A stretch of DNA of 64,000 nt from Diploptera punctata. Its lineage: Eukaryota > Arthropoda > Insecta > Blattodea > Blaberidae. The translations under genes were made by a program, and so were the position numbers. The DNA is taken from assembly GCA_030220185.1 (NCBI GenBank), contig JASPKZ010007299.1, positions 682,001 through 746,000 on the forward strand, in the 5' to 3' direction. The notes under the pieces were generated by a model. It worked only from the letters and a program-made list of their open reading frames with translations. It made no database searches and had not been told where the DNA came from. Below, piece after piece: positions 43,526-54,339 of the stretch (positions are counted from its first letter, which is position 1; every line of letters begins with the position of its first letter).

Positions 43526-44828
43526 CGAGGGTCATACTGAAAGTTGTGATCAACCCATTGTTAAAATTCAAATTTCAACAATGTAACAAAAACAACTGCA
43601 GGATCGTAATCTACAGACTTTATACCACAACATTGCCGTTTTGTGGCGTCATAGCTTCTATCATGTGACCACACGCAGTGTTTCCAAAATGGCAGACATC
43701 AATGTTTCGTTTCGACAGTGCGCTGTCATTGAATTCCTTGTTAAAGCGAACAATCTGCGGTTGATATTCACCAAAGACTTCAATGTGCTTACGCAGATGC
43801 CTACATGGGTGCCAGCAGTGTTAGGAGATGGGTGAAACATTTTATAGATGGGAACACGAGTATCAAAGATGAGCCTCGTAGCGGTCGCCCACGCTCTGCC
43901 TCCACGGATTGCAACAAGGAAAGAGTTGATGCGCTCATTAGAGACGACAGGTGTATCACAGTGAATGAAATCGCTACAAAACGTGCAGTAGGACACAGTT
44001 CAGTGCAAGAAATGATTCACAGCTTAGAATACCGAAAAGTTAGTGCCCGTTGGGTTCCACGTTTATTGAGTGAAGACCACAAACTTCAGAGAAGAACCAT
44101 CACCCATAACCTTCTTCAGAGATTTCGAAATGAAGGTGATGATTTTTTGACGAGTATTGTGACAGGTGATGAAAGCTGGTTTCATCGCTACGAGCCTGAA
44201 ACAAAACGCCAGAGTATGGAATGGTACCACTTGAATTCACCATCAAAGAAAAAAGCAAAGGCAGTGCAATCTGTTGGGAAAGTTATGGGCAGCGTCTTCT
44301 GGGATGCGCAAGGTTGCATTTTGGTTGAATTTCTTGAACCTGGACAAACCATAAATGCTGCCCGCTATATCCAGACACTTGTGAAGCTCTGTCGTGCATT
44401 GCACGACAAACGCCTTGGAAGGAAGATCATTCTGCAACACGATAACGCGCATCCTCACACTGCTCGTGTCACTGTGGAGAAGATCAGGACATTTGGGAGG
44501 GAAACTCTTCCACATTCACCCTATAGTCCCGATTTGGCACCCTCTGACTACCATCTTTTCGGTTCTGTGAAGGAGCAGATGAGAGGCCAACGGTACGAGA
44601 CGCTGGAGGATATTCGGAAAGGAGTGCGTCAGCGTCTTCAAGCAGCTGGAACGGACTTCTATCATAAGGGAATTTTCAAGCTTGTAGAACGCTGGACAAA
44701 ATGTGTGCAAAGAAATGGAGACTATGTTGAAAAGTAGCACAAAGGTCTGTAGATTAACATGGTTTGTCTAAAATAAATATTATGATTGTTTAAAAAAATG
44801 TTGCTCATGATTTTTAGTATGACCCTTG
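43526..44828 (+). mobile_element. Mariner transposon, nearly intact
   Basis: The 1303-bp element has inverted ends CGAGGGTCATACTGAAAG and CTTTTAGTATGACCCTTG-like (right), flanked by TA (43,524-43,525, 44,829-44,830). Length and TA target are typical of mariner. It carries a DD34D transposase with one visible frameshift near 43,750. Among the DNA transposons of the window it is the youngest-looking. Confidence 0.9.
43689..44737 (+). pseudogene. Mariner transposase, single frameshift
   Basis: The N-terminus (MADINVSFRQCAVIEFLVKA) is in a different frame from the rest; one base appears lost near 43,750. The downstream frame reads YMGASSVRRWVKHF (first helix-turn-helix), the linker SGRPRSAS, a second helix-turn-helix (INEIATKRAVGHSS-like), WVPRLLSEDHK (the WVPHEL equivalent), TGDESWFHRYEPE (first Asp), ILQHDNAHPHTA (second Asp) and YSPDLAPSDYHLF (third Asp). 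The last two Asp are separated by 34 residues, DD34D. It ends in TAG at 44,735-44,737. The catalytic triad is intact, the frame is not. Confidence 0.88.
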
Positions 44829-45294
44829 TATATTGGAATGGATAACAGCTTGTTTATTTAGTATAAAAAATTAGCTCTTAAAATTTTACAAAATGTCCGT
44901 ATCATATCCATATATTAAAACATGAATATCAGGTAAAGGAAACAATAATTATGGTGTAACTAGCTGCCATAAAAGTGACCCATGCAGTTGAGGTTGAAGG
45001 ATCTTTACGTGAACTTTGGCAAATTAAAGAGAGATAAAATTAACAAAACATGTTCTTCAGTAACTGAGTGGTTCAGCAACGAGAACTGTGATTTAAATCC
45101 TAGTTTAGTACCAAATTCTTCTCATATTATAATGAAGGGTGTCTGGACAAAACGAAGAATGTCCATTTTTTGTAAAATAAAATAAACATTGGCATTTTAG
45201 TAGTGAGACTTTGAAGGCACCATCAGATGCACCTATATGGTTAAGGGAAAACAAAAAATGCAATGAAATATTTTTATTTTATTATTATTTATAA

Positions 45295-45590
45295 ATGCTG
45301 TCCTGCTATGGTCTCGAGGTAGAGTGCTGCCTTGTCCTGCAGTGGGTCCAGGTTCGATTCCCAGCCAGGACAAGCTTCCTAGATGAGGTTTTTCTTCACC
45401 TGTAAGACAAATGTCAGGTGGGTTTGAGGCCAAATGGTCTCTGAACATCAACTGGCCATCATCATTATCATCCGCTGGTGTGGAAAGCAACCGCACCTAC
45501 AATTCCTTAGTAAAGCTGCAAAGCATAGCATGAAAATGCTATAATCGCAATGAAGGACCTACACTATGGCAGAACACTATAGAATAGAAT
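45295..45590 (+). mobile_element. SINE family B copy
   Basis: tRNA-like head with GGTCTCGAGGTAGAGTGCTG and box B GGTTCGATTCCC, body with AGGTTTTTCTTCACCTG, CATCATCATTATCATC and GCATAGCATGAAAATGCTAT. Best-preserved family B copy here. Confidence 0.7.
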
Positions 45591-46098
45591 AGAGAAATAT
45601 CAAAGGTCATATCACATATATATTTTTAACGATACTATGAAATTCCAACCAAGGATTTGCATTGACAAAAACCAAGAAAAAAATCTCGGTCAAGTTGTCT
45701 ACATGGGGTTTGAACTAGGGAGCTCCAAATAAGAGTCTCAAATGCCACTGTTTGAGCCAACTCATTAAATAAACAATGAAATATTTAATTTTTTTTTTAA
45801 ATCCATGTTGGGTGAAAAAGAAAAAATCATAGGAAGGAGAAAACATGGGGATCTCCCACTTATGTTTTTTTTTGGAAAGTTGATTTCAAATACGACTCCA
45901 TTAACTAATAAAAAAAATTATCCCCAGGCTTTTTTTCCCTCTTAATTCTTTCCATTTATATCCCTTTTATTGTAAGTTTTCTTTTGTTGCTGAATCCATA
46001 TTTCCAGGTTGTTTTCCTTGTACATTGAGATTTTACATTTTCTGTGACAGTTTTCCCTTTCCCATTCTTTTCAGAAGTCCAAACTATTTTAATCTATT

Positions 46099-46253
46099 CT
46101 TGAAGAGAAAAATTATATGCTCAGACTGGGACCCTTGGTTCTCTAGACCAAGAGAACCAAGGGTCCTGGGTTCAAGTCCTGGTCTGAGCATATAATTTTT
46201 CTCTTCAAATATGGTTTATCGATCATTGAGATGTATGAAATTAATAATAAAAA
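46099..46253. mobile_element. F3 foldback element, collapsed core
   Basis: Flanked by 13-14 bp TATTTTAATCTATT (46,085-46,098, 46,254-46,267). The left arm AGAGAAAAATTATATGCTCAG meets the right CTGAGCATATAATTTTTCTC. The anticodon stems have fused into a perfect hairpin CCCTTGGTTCTCTAGACC/AAGAGAACCAAGGG. The F3 tail is on the right. Confidence 0.7.
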
Positions 46254-46710
46254 TATTTTAATCTATTTTTTTTTTACCTTTAAATATCTCCATAATTTTA
46301 TTATTTTGTACCTTATCTCCTCTATGTATGAATTTGATTTCTGTATAATCCCTTCAAAGTCTCAGATGCATAGATCATTGTGATTTTTCCTATAAAGGTT
46401 CAGATTAAAACTGGTTTAAAGTATGTTTTATACATTGCTATTTTACTCTTAATAGGTATATCTCTATTCCAAATAAATCATTTTTTAAAATTATAAACTT
46501 CTAAGACTTTTTTTATTATTTTATTAATATCAATCTGTATTTACCCAGTTGAAGTTATCACTGTCCATAAGATATGTATTTTAAAAATTTTTTTTTTGTA
46601 AACAAAAAGTGCTGATTTATATTCTCATAATTTGAAATTAATAATCTTATAATTTTAAATTAATATCAACGTGTATCTATTCTACTGTAATTGTGAAAGC
46701 TTTAATTGAG

Positions 46711-46909
46711 TTATGTAGATAGGAAATAACACTATGAGGTTTTTTAATATTGTTTATTTTTTATTTCACTCACCTCATACTTCATAACTCCTCGCAAACC
46801 CAGGGTTTCGTCACATCATTTGTGACTTTGTCAATGCTGTGTCACGTGACACAAACCCTGGGTTTGCGAGGAGTTATGAAGTATGAGGTGAGTGAAATAA
46901 AAAATAAAC
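46711..46909. mobile_element. F2 foldback element
   Basis: The 199-bp element is flanked by 14-bp direct repeats AAGCTTTAATTGAG (46,697-46,710, 46,910-46,923). The left end is the F2 tail GGAAATAACACTATGAGGT. Arms CACTCACCTCATACTTCATA surround a minus-strand hammerhead-like core at 46,796-46,834. Confidence 0.8.
46796..46834 (-). ncRNA. Hammerhead-like core, strong stems
   Basis: Minus strand: TTGACAA for CTGANGA, stem II GTCAC/GTGAC (perfect), GAAAC, helix III ACCC/GGGT and T as the cleavage base. The first C of the core block is T and the G8 position is A, so activity is doubtful. Confidence 0.5.
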
Positions 46910-47119
46910 AAGCTTTAATTGAGCTTTACTCAAAATGGACAAATGTGGAATTTTTTTTTATTCTCTCTCTGGCACTCTTGCTTTGTATGTTAATTTCAGT
47001 ATCTTCCCAAAAAAATAAACAAAGACTACAATGAAATACATTTGTACTTAAAAATGTACATAAATAAAATAAAATCTTCTTCAATACTCCTACATTAGAA
47101 CTATCTGCAATTATGTTTC

Positions 47120-47335
47120 ATGTTTTGAAGCTCCAGAGATCTCTTCTCTGTTGGACAATAACAAAGCATGGCCTTGGGAACTGTATCTGAACTCATTCGT
47201 CGCAAATGATTCATCCAGTTGATCTGGTATCTATGTATGTATTCAATGACCGGTTCTAAACGTAGTTCCTTCAAGATATCATCATTGTGTTTGTTATCCC
47301 ACTTCTATAGGCCTAGGATTTGGCTCTGGATGAAG
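47120..47335 (-). repeat. RTE-type LINE C-terminal fragment
   Basis: Near-identical to 52,975-53,150: AACTCATTCGTCGCAAATGA and CATCCAGTTG are shared. It encodes part of the RNNWMNHLRRM-type region on the minus strand. Confidence 0.6.
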
Positions 47336-47454
47336 AAGAAGTTTTGAAGCTCCATCCTTCACTAACCATCTGCTCCTGCTATACCTTCATTTCTGACTCA
47401 TTAGGAGCAACAACTAGAGGTACTGCAGAGTTAATAGATTTTATCATTAATTTA

Positions 47455-48005
47455 ACACTTCTCACTAAAGGATAAATTATATTTGAAGAGAAAAATTTTT
47501 GCCTAGACCGAGACTCGAACCTGGAACCTTTGGCTTTCCGGGCCAAATGCTCTACCAACTGAGCTACCGAGGCGAGTTGCAATTTAGATGCAAATTTTTC
47601 TCTTTACACGTTTACAAATCAGTTGGTAGAGCATTTGGCCCGGAAAGTCAATGGTCCCGGATTCGAGTCTCGTTATAGGCGAAAATTTTTCTCTTCAAAT
47701 ATAATTTATCCTTCAGTGAGAAGTGTTAAATTAATAATAAAAACACCAATAGAAGCCCCACTGGCTTTATAAAGTAGCATTAAATTCCCAATTAATGTCT
47801 TCTTAACTAAGAGGCCGCCATATGCAGAGATAGAAGCAACAGTTTCAAAGCATTTGGCACGAGGGAATTACAACGTATAAAGAGAAAAATTTGCATCTAG
47901 ATCGCAACTCACCTTGGTAGCTCAGTTGGTAGAGCATTTGGCCCGAAAAGCCAAAGGTCTCGGGTTCAAGTCTTGGTCTAGGTGATAAATTTTCTTTTCA
48001 AATAT
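47455..48005. mobile_element. F3 element with three tRNA-like units
   Basis: A minus-strand unit at about 47,501-47,573, a damaged plus-strand unit at about 47,608-47,681, a spacer with the F3 tail and body, and a plus-strand unit at about 47,911-47,983. Anticodon stems are TTTGGC/GCCAAA with loop CCGGAAA. Each is bracketed by AGAGAAAAATT and its complement. Target duplication unresolved. Confidence 0.65.
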
Positions 48006-48496
48006 AATTTATCTAACGTATTTAGCTATTGAGTGGAGTATTAAAGAAGATTTATTCTACAATGGAAAATAATTAAATTTTATGTTTGCCATTAAAAAAA
48101 CTATTCTATTTACACAGATTTAATATCATATGTTAATTATATTAACCGCTAGTTCTATACCAGTAATACTTCCTGTGTTCTTAAATAATATTTGATTAAA
48201 ATAAGGAATTATGAGAATTCTAACTAACTTATACACACCTGTTAGTTTACAAACATAGCCTAACATTAATGTAATTTGTAAAACAATCTCTTAATTATCC
48301 TATGTTTATTTTGTATGTTTTTACCATTATTTTATGTAAAATTACCTAATTTGTTATATTTAATAATTTGTAAGTTAATCAGCCATTTCCTTGCCAAATA
48401 TACCTATATGAGATGGTATCCACTGCAATCACATTAATTAATCAAGTTTTTTGAGTCTGTACTATCTTAACTCAATTTAATGTTGATTTGTTCCCG

Positions 48497-48538
48497 AACA
48501 TATTTCTATTACTTCTAATCATCCTCAGCATGGCCAGA
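48497..48538 (-). ncRNA. Hammerhead-like core
   Basis: Minus strand: CTGAGGA, stem II ATTA...TAAT, GAAAT for GAAAC, AT loop, GTT. Confidence 0.45.
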
Positions 48539-48596
48539 CTGGTTAGATTTATGTTGTAAACCATGAATGTCGATAAATCTAACCAGTCTGGCCATG

Positions 48597-48630
48597 TTGA
48601 GGATGATTAGAAGACTAATTGAAACATGTT
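48597..48630 (+). ncRNA. Hammerhead-like core
   Basis: TTGAGGA, stem II ATTAG/CTAAT (5 bp perfect), GAAAC, AT loop, GTT. Confidence 0.5.
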
Positions 48631-48737
48631 CGAGAACAAATCAACATTAAATTGAGGTAAGATAGTACAGACTCAAAAAACTTGATTAAAAGAATCTCAA
48701 GATATTACTTCCTAAAATAAAACACATTAAATTAATT

Positions 48738-48921
48738 ATATTATTTTTGGTCTGGACATCTTACCTCAATATTAATGTTGATTTGTTCTTGGACATGTTT
48801 CAAAACAATTCTCTGTTTTATCTTCAGCTACAAATCAACATTAATATTGAGGTAAGATGTCCAGACCAAAAATAATATAATTAAAATAACCTCAAAATAT
48901 AACTTCCTAAAATTAAATATT
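48738..48921 (-). mobile_element. F2 foldback element with one complete hammerhead-like structure
   Basis: The 184-bp element is flanked by 14-bp direct repeats ACATTAAATTAATT (48,724-48,737, 48,922-48,935). Near-perfect arms (about 48,732-48,785 and 48,830-48,884) enclose a single core at 48,792-48,827 on the minus strand. The arms act as an extended helix I. The tail ACCTCAAAATATAACTTCC is on the right. Confidence 0.82.
48775..48845 (-). ncRNA. Candidate complete type I hammerhead ribozyme
   Basis: Minus strand order: helix I strand GTTGATTTGT, AG, CTGAAGA, stem II AAAAC/GTTTT, GAAAC-AT-GTC, CAAG, then ACAAATCAAC which pairs with the first strand over 10 bp and continues into the arms. Cleavage would fall after the C at 48,792. 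The AG/CAAGA gap next to the core could be an internal loop. This is the most complete hammerhead-like structure in the window; activity is untested. Confidence 0.62.
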
Positions 48922-48975
48922 ACATTAAATTAATTTTATTTATCCTATTTCAACGGTTTTCAACATTCCAATATG

Positions 48976-49311
48976 AAGAATAAATTATTTTGAAGAGAAA
49001 AATATTTGAACCCATAACCTTTTGCTTTCTGCTAATGTTTTACTGATTGAGCTACCTGAGCATGCCAATCTAAATGCAAATTTTTCTCTTATACACCAAG
49101 AAAAAAAAAATTGAGTTTCGATTGGAGTGCTTAGGTAGCTCAGTCAGTAAGAGAAAAAATTGCATTCAGATTGGAGTGCTCAGGTAGCTCAGTTGATAGA
49201 GCATTCACATAGAAAGCAAAACGTCCTGGGTTCAAATCCCAGTCCGAGCATATATTTTTCTCTTCAAATATAATTTATCCTTCATAGAGATGTATCAAAT
49301 GAATAATAAAA
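48976..49311. mobile_element. F3 foldback element
   Basis: Flanked by ACATTCCAATATG (48,963-48,975) and ACATTCCAACATG (49,312-49,324), one mismatch. A damaged minus unit at about 49,009-49,062, a partial plus unit near 49,126-49,146 and a full plus unit at about 49,176-49,250 with loop ATAGAAA. F3 tail on the right. Confidence 0.7.
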
Positions 49312-49496
49312 ACATTCCAACATGGTTAAATTCTTTGCTGTTAGTTGGAGATAATTGCTTGGATTGCTGCTACTAGAGTTACTGCTTTGGTGAATATTTT
49401 CAAGTGAAATAACAGGTTCCGCAGTGCCACTTCTACTGCTACACAGGTACCTGCTCAGTTTACATGTAATATAAATAGGATAATTAAGAAACAGCG

Positions 49497-49860
49497 TCCC
49501 GCGCCGTAGCCGAGCGGTTAAGGTAGGAAGCCTTGGCGCAGAGCTACGGGACTTGCGCTGGTTCGAGTCTCCATGGGGGAAGAAATTTTCTCATGGTATT
49601 TCGGCCAGTATGGGACCGGTGCCCACCCAGCATCGTGAGGCAATTGGGTAGCTACAATAAGTAGCGGCTCCAGGTTGACGAACCAGCTATAACGGCTGGG
49701 GGACTCGACATGCTAACCACATGTCACCCCTACACTGGCTGTTGATCATCTACCTCTGTGATTGACACATGTGGATGTGAAGGGCCAGCAGCCGGCTGGT
49801 AAAAGGGCAACCGCTGAAAAGTGGAAAGACCCTCAATCGGAAAGAAACAGCTGTCACTGA
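49497..49860 (+). mobile_element. tRNA-derived SINE (family C)
   Basis: The head has GCCGTAGCCGAGCGGTTAAG (box A) and GGTTCGAGTCTCC (box B), a Ser/Leu-type tRNA pattern. The body is GC-rich for the window (CCGGTGCCCACCCAGCATCG, AGCAGCCGGCTGG), and ends in CCTCAATCGGAAAG. Degraded relatives are near 20,590-20,700 and 62,470-62,575. 49,870-50,800 has nothing that I can support. Confidence 0.75.
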
Positions 49861-50814
49861 ATTATATAATAAATATGAAAATCAAATAAAACTGTGTTTT
49901 ATTTTTATTTAATTAATGGATAATTAAGAGTTTGTTATATTATGAAAAAAAAAATACTATTCTAGACCAATTTAATCCCATTTCATGTATATATTTCTAT
50001 AGAAATAATATAGAAATTTTTATTAAGATTCAAAAGCCTTAATTATTTTTCTGTATATATTCACTTTTTGATTTGCAAAAATATTTACTCCCAATTAGGA
50101 AATAACACTTTGTTTAATATTTAAGTGAGCAGTCAAACTGAGCATTATTTTGGTGCCTTTCTCCAGTCTATTAAGTGAATATTAACATGATCAAAATTTT
50201 GGCAGAAAATAAGTATAACAACAATTTTAACTTGATTTTGGCACAATCATTTAACATGCCTAAGATGCACAACGTGGTTAAATAGTGATTAAAATACCCT
50301 GTGATTCTCAAACCAATATCAAATATGAAAATCTGTAATTTTTTTGGAAGAAAGCAAATATGTTACCAATTCACACTTCAAATAGATTATGGTCCCATGT
50401 AGTCTAACATTATATCATTCTACTCTGAAAATCAAATTGTCATATCTCCTCCTTTGACAAAAGTATTTGTCCAATTTAAATTACTTTTTATTCATAAAAT
50501 ACTTGCAAAACATTCAAAATCTGCAAAAATAAGTTACTTTAACTGAACTTGTGAAAAATATTCATAGTGAAAAAAATGCTATTGGTTGAAGTGCTTTATA
50601 CTAGAGCATTCGATGAGTAATGGCAACACAGTTGTAAATCAGCAATTCTAGTGATGACCATTGTAATCTTGTAGTATGTTATCGAGCAGTCTTTGTTGTA
50701 TAAATCTGTAAGATTGAAAGTCTCGAAATAGCAATATTTTGTGAATATATTCACGGTTTCTCATCTTTAACAAAGTAATACTGCCCTAAAAAAATGTTCA
50801 GTAGAATTGATTGA

Positions 50815-50915
50815 ATATTGAATATAGTTGTGATGCATTGAGAAAGTTGCACAGATAGCAACGAAACAGGACTGCATAAAAATCAAGAAATATGAGGCGA
50901 GTCAAAAAAACACAA
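50815..50915 (+). repeat. Penelope-like 3' fragment with decayed hammerhead-like core
   Basis: GTTGTGATGCATTGAGAAAG, GCACAGATAGCAACGAAACA and ATATGAGGCGAGTC match 28,330-28,405. The cleavage end reads GAAACAGGAC rather than GAAACCAGTC. Confidence 0.5.
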
Positions 50916-50959
50916 AAACCCGGTAAGGCAGCATGCTACCGCGAGACCACAGCAGTGGA

Positions 50960-51190
50960 TGCTATGAGGTTTATTTTAATTAATAGAGAGAGTTAGAATT
51001 TTCACGACTCACCTCATATTTGTAGATTTCTTGAAGACCAATTTTCATATGTTACATATCATTAAAAAGTTAGAAAGAATTGATAATGATATGTAACATA
51101 TCGAAACTGGTCTTCAAGAAATCTACAAAACTGAGGTGAGTAGTGAAATTTCTAATCCCTATTAATTAAATTCCATGGTAACTGAACTAA
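50960..51190. mobile_element. F2 foldback element
   Basis: Tail remnant GCTATGAGGTTTATTTTAAT at left; arms ACGACTCACCTCATA-like and CTGAGGTGAGTAGTGAAATT; core at 51,080-51,112. Right boundary near ATTAATTAAATTCC. Confidence 0.6.
51080..51112 (+). ncRNA. Hammerhead-like core
   Basis: TTGATAA, stem II GATATG-TAA-CATATC, GAAAC, TG loop, GTC. Helix I could form from GAAGACCAATTTC-type and TTCAAGAAATC-type flanks. The CTGANGA block carries two changes. Confidence 0.45.
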
Positions 51191-51359
51191 ACACTTGAAC
51201 AAAATAAAATAACTTTTTTTAGCCTTCTACAGCACAAGAAGACCAAGACTTTGAAACATTTTGCACCTTTGAGATTACTGTTTTAATTACTTAAGTAGAG
51301 CAAGACCAAAAACTGTGCTAGAATTATTTCATGAAACAAATAAATAAATTAACATTAAA

Positions 51360-51740
51360 GGCTCTTCCAATTCTTTTGTATGGTAGTGAAGTATGGACGT
51401 TGAAACAGAAGGATATACAGAGACTTAGATCTGCTGAAATGAGATACCTTTGGAGGACTGCAGGATACACACTACCAGATCACAAAAAAATGAAGACATC
51501 TTAGAAGAATTACACATGGAACCTTTAGAAAACAAAATTTCTGATTATAAGTCAAGATGGATGCAACATGTTCATCGAATGGAAGATCACAGAATACCCA
51601 AACAAATGTTAAGATATCAACCTGCAGGAAGAAGAAGACCAGGACATCCACTCAAAAGACTTTTGGATGGTGTTTCTCTTGAGGCTGAAACAGGTCAACA
51701 AATGGCCTAAATTCGTGAATGTACTATGATGATGATGATA
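51360..51740 (+). pseudogene. RTE-type LINE C-terminal region with ATG tail
   Basis: Encodes LPILLYGSEVWTLKQKDIQR, MRYLWRTAGYTLPDHKKNED, LEELHMEPLENKI, SRWMQHVHRMEDHRIPKQML and GRRRPGHPLKRL with one shift near 51,485. The coding end is followed by ATGATGATGATGA at about 51,727, a typical RTE-type tail. 5'-truncated. Confidence 0.7.
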
Positions 51741-51937
51741 AAAATAATTCTAACATCAACTTATCATAATCACAGTTTAAGATTAAATCTAAAATGTAAT
51801 TTCATAGAGAGATTTGAAATACTCTTTGTAATTAATTATGCATTATTAACTTATCTCGTTTTTTTCAAACTTGACATGCTGAACTTGAGATAAATTAAAA
51901 TGTTTCATACCTCTCCTCATAAACAATCTTCTAAATA

Positions 51938-51974
51938 GATTGTGATTTCAGGGTCATGGCAACCCCGTCCTCAG
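51938..51974 (-). ncRNA. Hammerhead-like core
   Basis: Minus strand: CTGAGGA, stem II GGGTT...GACCC, GAAAT-CACA-ATC. Helix III pair is AT/AT instead of AC/GT, a compensated change also present in the partner. Confidence 0.5.
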
Positions 51975-52308
51975 TACAATTTTGCTGACTGATGTTATGT
52001 CGATCAGAAGAACAAGTTCTTCTTCCCTCTCTTGGTGGACCGATGAACCTCCGGATCCGGTCAGAATCCACGGGAATTTCAAAGTTTTTAGGTTTCTCTT
52101 TCTTGTTTTCTGAATGTAGATTTTTTCCCAAACCACGAGTTAGACAAACAAAAGGAACTCACGGTTTAGGAAAAAAATCTACATTCAGAAAAACTTATGA
52201 GCTTCGAAATTCCCACGGATTCTGACCTGATCTGGAGGTTTATCAGTTCACCAACAGAGGGAAGAAGTGGTTCTTCTGATTGACATAACATCAGTCAGCA
52301 AAATTGTA

Positions 52309-52345
52309 TTGAGAATGGGGTTGCCATAACCCCAAAATCGCGATC
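52309..52345 (+). ncRNA. Hammerhead-like core, partner arm
   Basis: TTGAGAA, stem II GGGGTT...AACCCC, AAAAT for GAAAC, CGCG loop, ATC. Mutated at the first G of GAAA. Confidence 0.4.
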
Positions 52346-52789
52346 TACTTAGAAGTTTGTATTTGAGGAGAGGAATGAAACATTTTAATTTATCTTAAAT
52401 TAAAGCTCATAGTGATTTATTCCTATAAAAATTCAATGCTGAACTTAGTCTACTTGTGCCCTGAACCATCCATATACTGCTGGCAACATAGTATGCATGT
52501 TTATAATAAATTATCAATCACAAATTCATTTTAATCACTATTTCTATGATCTGAGCAGTACACCAATTTCAGTACAATACATACCACTTAGAATATTATA
52601 AAAATCTCAATTTCTCTGTAATATATTTTAATTTTCAGTTGATTAAAATGTTCAAATTTTACAGTATTTTATTTAAATATTGAGCACTTTGTAATTTAAC
52701 TCTTACTTCTTTATATATCTTCTATATTTTTATGTGCATTTCAATATTGAAAGTACTATAACATTCTGTCCAAAGAGAAATTGGACTTT

Positions 52790-53960
52790 AATTATTCAGA
52801 CTTTCATAGCTAGAGTCACAATGCTGAAAGGTTTCTGGACCATGGTCAAGAGGTTTACAATTCTCTGATGTTTTATTTGAGTCTCAATCTAGCATCTTCT
52901 CTTCTTCAACCAAGTCTTAGATCTATAGGCCTGTTACGATCTCACTGATGAATTTTGTATCCAGCATTTCCTTGGACGGCCCAGAGATCTCTTCCCTGTT
53001 GGACAATAATGAAGCATGGCCTTGGAAACTCTAAAACTGAACTCATTCGTCGCAAATGATTCATCCAGTTGTTCTGGTATCTATCTATGTACTCAATGAC
53101 TGGTTCTAAACGTAGTTCCTTCAAGAATCATCATTGTGTTTGTGATCCCATTTGATATATCCTGCTGAATATCTCATGAATCTCCTTTCACTAGAAGTTA
53201 TCCTGCTCTCTTCCCCTTTCCTCAAAGTCCATGTCTCACTGCCATAGCAAAGTGTAAGTCTTGCTAAGGTTTTGTATAACCATATTCTGGTATCTCTCTG
53301 GACTAGTGAAGGTTTCATTACTGAATTTATTATTCCCATGGTTTTATTAATATTAATAATTTTACTAATTAAATAAAAATAAAACATAGTTTTATTTTTA
53401 TTTAATTAGTAAATATGGATTTTCATCAAGTAAACACCAACTCAATTAATAGTGAGTGGAGAACATATTAATTTAAATATAACCAACTCAATTGATTAAT
53501 AATTTTATTTGTTATGTCTACTTCATCCAAATATGTTAATATATATCCAAGGTAGGTAAATGAATTTACTCTTTCCAATATTTTTCAACCATTTCCTCCG
53601 TTGTCCAGCTTTTGTTGAAGAGACCAGCCTTTCTGCTAAATATTGGAGTGCAAGAGAGTGAATGATTGATTTCATTATCAAGTGCTCAACATTAGATACC
53701 AACCAACCTTATTTTTGAATCTATGCAAATTTTGCTATATACAGGGTACATTCCTTGAAAAGCCATTACTTTTGTTTTCTGTGTATTGATTTTCATGTTA
53801 TATTTGAAGGCTATTTTGTTTAAATTATATACTGAATATTGTAATGGGATCTAGCATTCCAAGTTAACTCCTAAGAATGCCAGATGTAAACTCTGGTCAA
53901 ATGTTAAGGAACCTCAAGTCACTTGACCATGGCCCAAAAGAATTTCTCCCAAAATTGAAC
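52790..53960. repeat. Old F1 foldback element split by RTE-type LINE
   Basis: The left arm (52,795-52,890: TCTGGACCATGGTCAAGAGG, GAGTCTCAATCTAGCATC) and the right arm (53,875-53,950: ATGCCAGATGTAAACTCTGG, CACTTGACCATGGCC) are decayed inverted F1 arms. Between them a minus-strand RTE C-terminal region (52,905-53,390) and other sequence have been inserted. Confidence 0.45.
52905..53390 (-). pseudogene. RTE-type LINE C-terminal region
   Basis: Minus strand: TLCYGSETWTLRKGEESRIT, RRFMRYSAGYIKWDHKHNDD, a frameshift, MKELRLEPVIEYIDRYQNNW, MNHLRRM and DLWAVQGNAGYKIHQ-like end. Same family as 47,120-47,335 and 29,560-29,960. Confidence 0.65.
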
Positions 53961-54339
53961 TGTTTTTTCTAGTGAAAATTCCAAAAGAAAAGCTTTGTAT
54001 TTATAGATAATTATAAAATAAGTTCATTATGTATCATTAACTGAGGATATTCAAGCATTTTAGATTAACATGAGCTAGATTTTAAATCAACTTATGGAGG
54101 CAAATATTTTTCCTCCCAAAATTACTTTGTAAGCCTGTAAAATGCTGCCATTTTTACATCAACTGTCTCAATTTTTCCCAGTATCAAGTAACTAAAAGTT
54201 TTTATAATTCTACATTTTAAATTAAATATAATTTTTCTTTTGTTTTCTGTTCTTAGGTTTTTTTAATCAAAATTATATTTGGAGAGAATTTTAAATAATT
54301 ATACATATTACTTTTTTAGGATTTCACATTATGAGGTAT

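Larger units (their letters stand above)
48430..48720. mobile_element. F2 foldback element with inverted hammerhead-like cores
   Basis: Arms AATCAAGTTTTTTGAGTCTG and complement (to about 48,694), cores at 48,497-48,538 (minus) and 48,597-48,630 (plus), tail TCTCAAGATATTACTTCC. ACATTAATTAA before it and ACATTAAATTAA after it may be its target repeats. It sits directly beside the element at 48,738. Confidence 0.7.
51895..52435. mobile_element. Penelope-like foldback element
   Basis: Arms ATTAAAATGTTTCATACC-like (left) and AATGAAACATTTTAATTTA (right). Inward come hammerhead-like cores at 51,938-51,974 (minus) and 52,309-52,345 (plus), then inverted endonuclease C-terminal fragments (minus 52,135-51,980; plus 52,140-52,300) with FEIPVDSD and VWEKIYIQK-type text. 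The right tail GCTCATAGTGATTTATTCC is F2-like. Same layout as 3471-4483. Confidence 0.7.

Noticed and set aside
43661..43996. Minus-strand 111-residue frame over the mariner 5' part
   Set aside because: It is antisense to the transposase helix-turn-helix region and resembles nothing.
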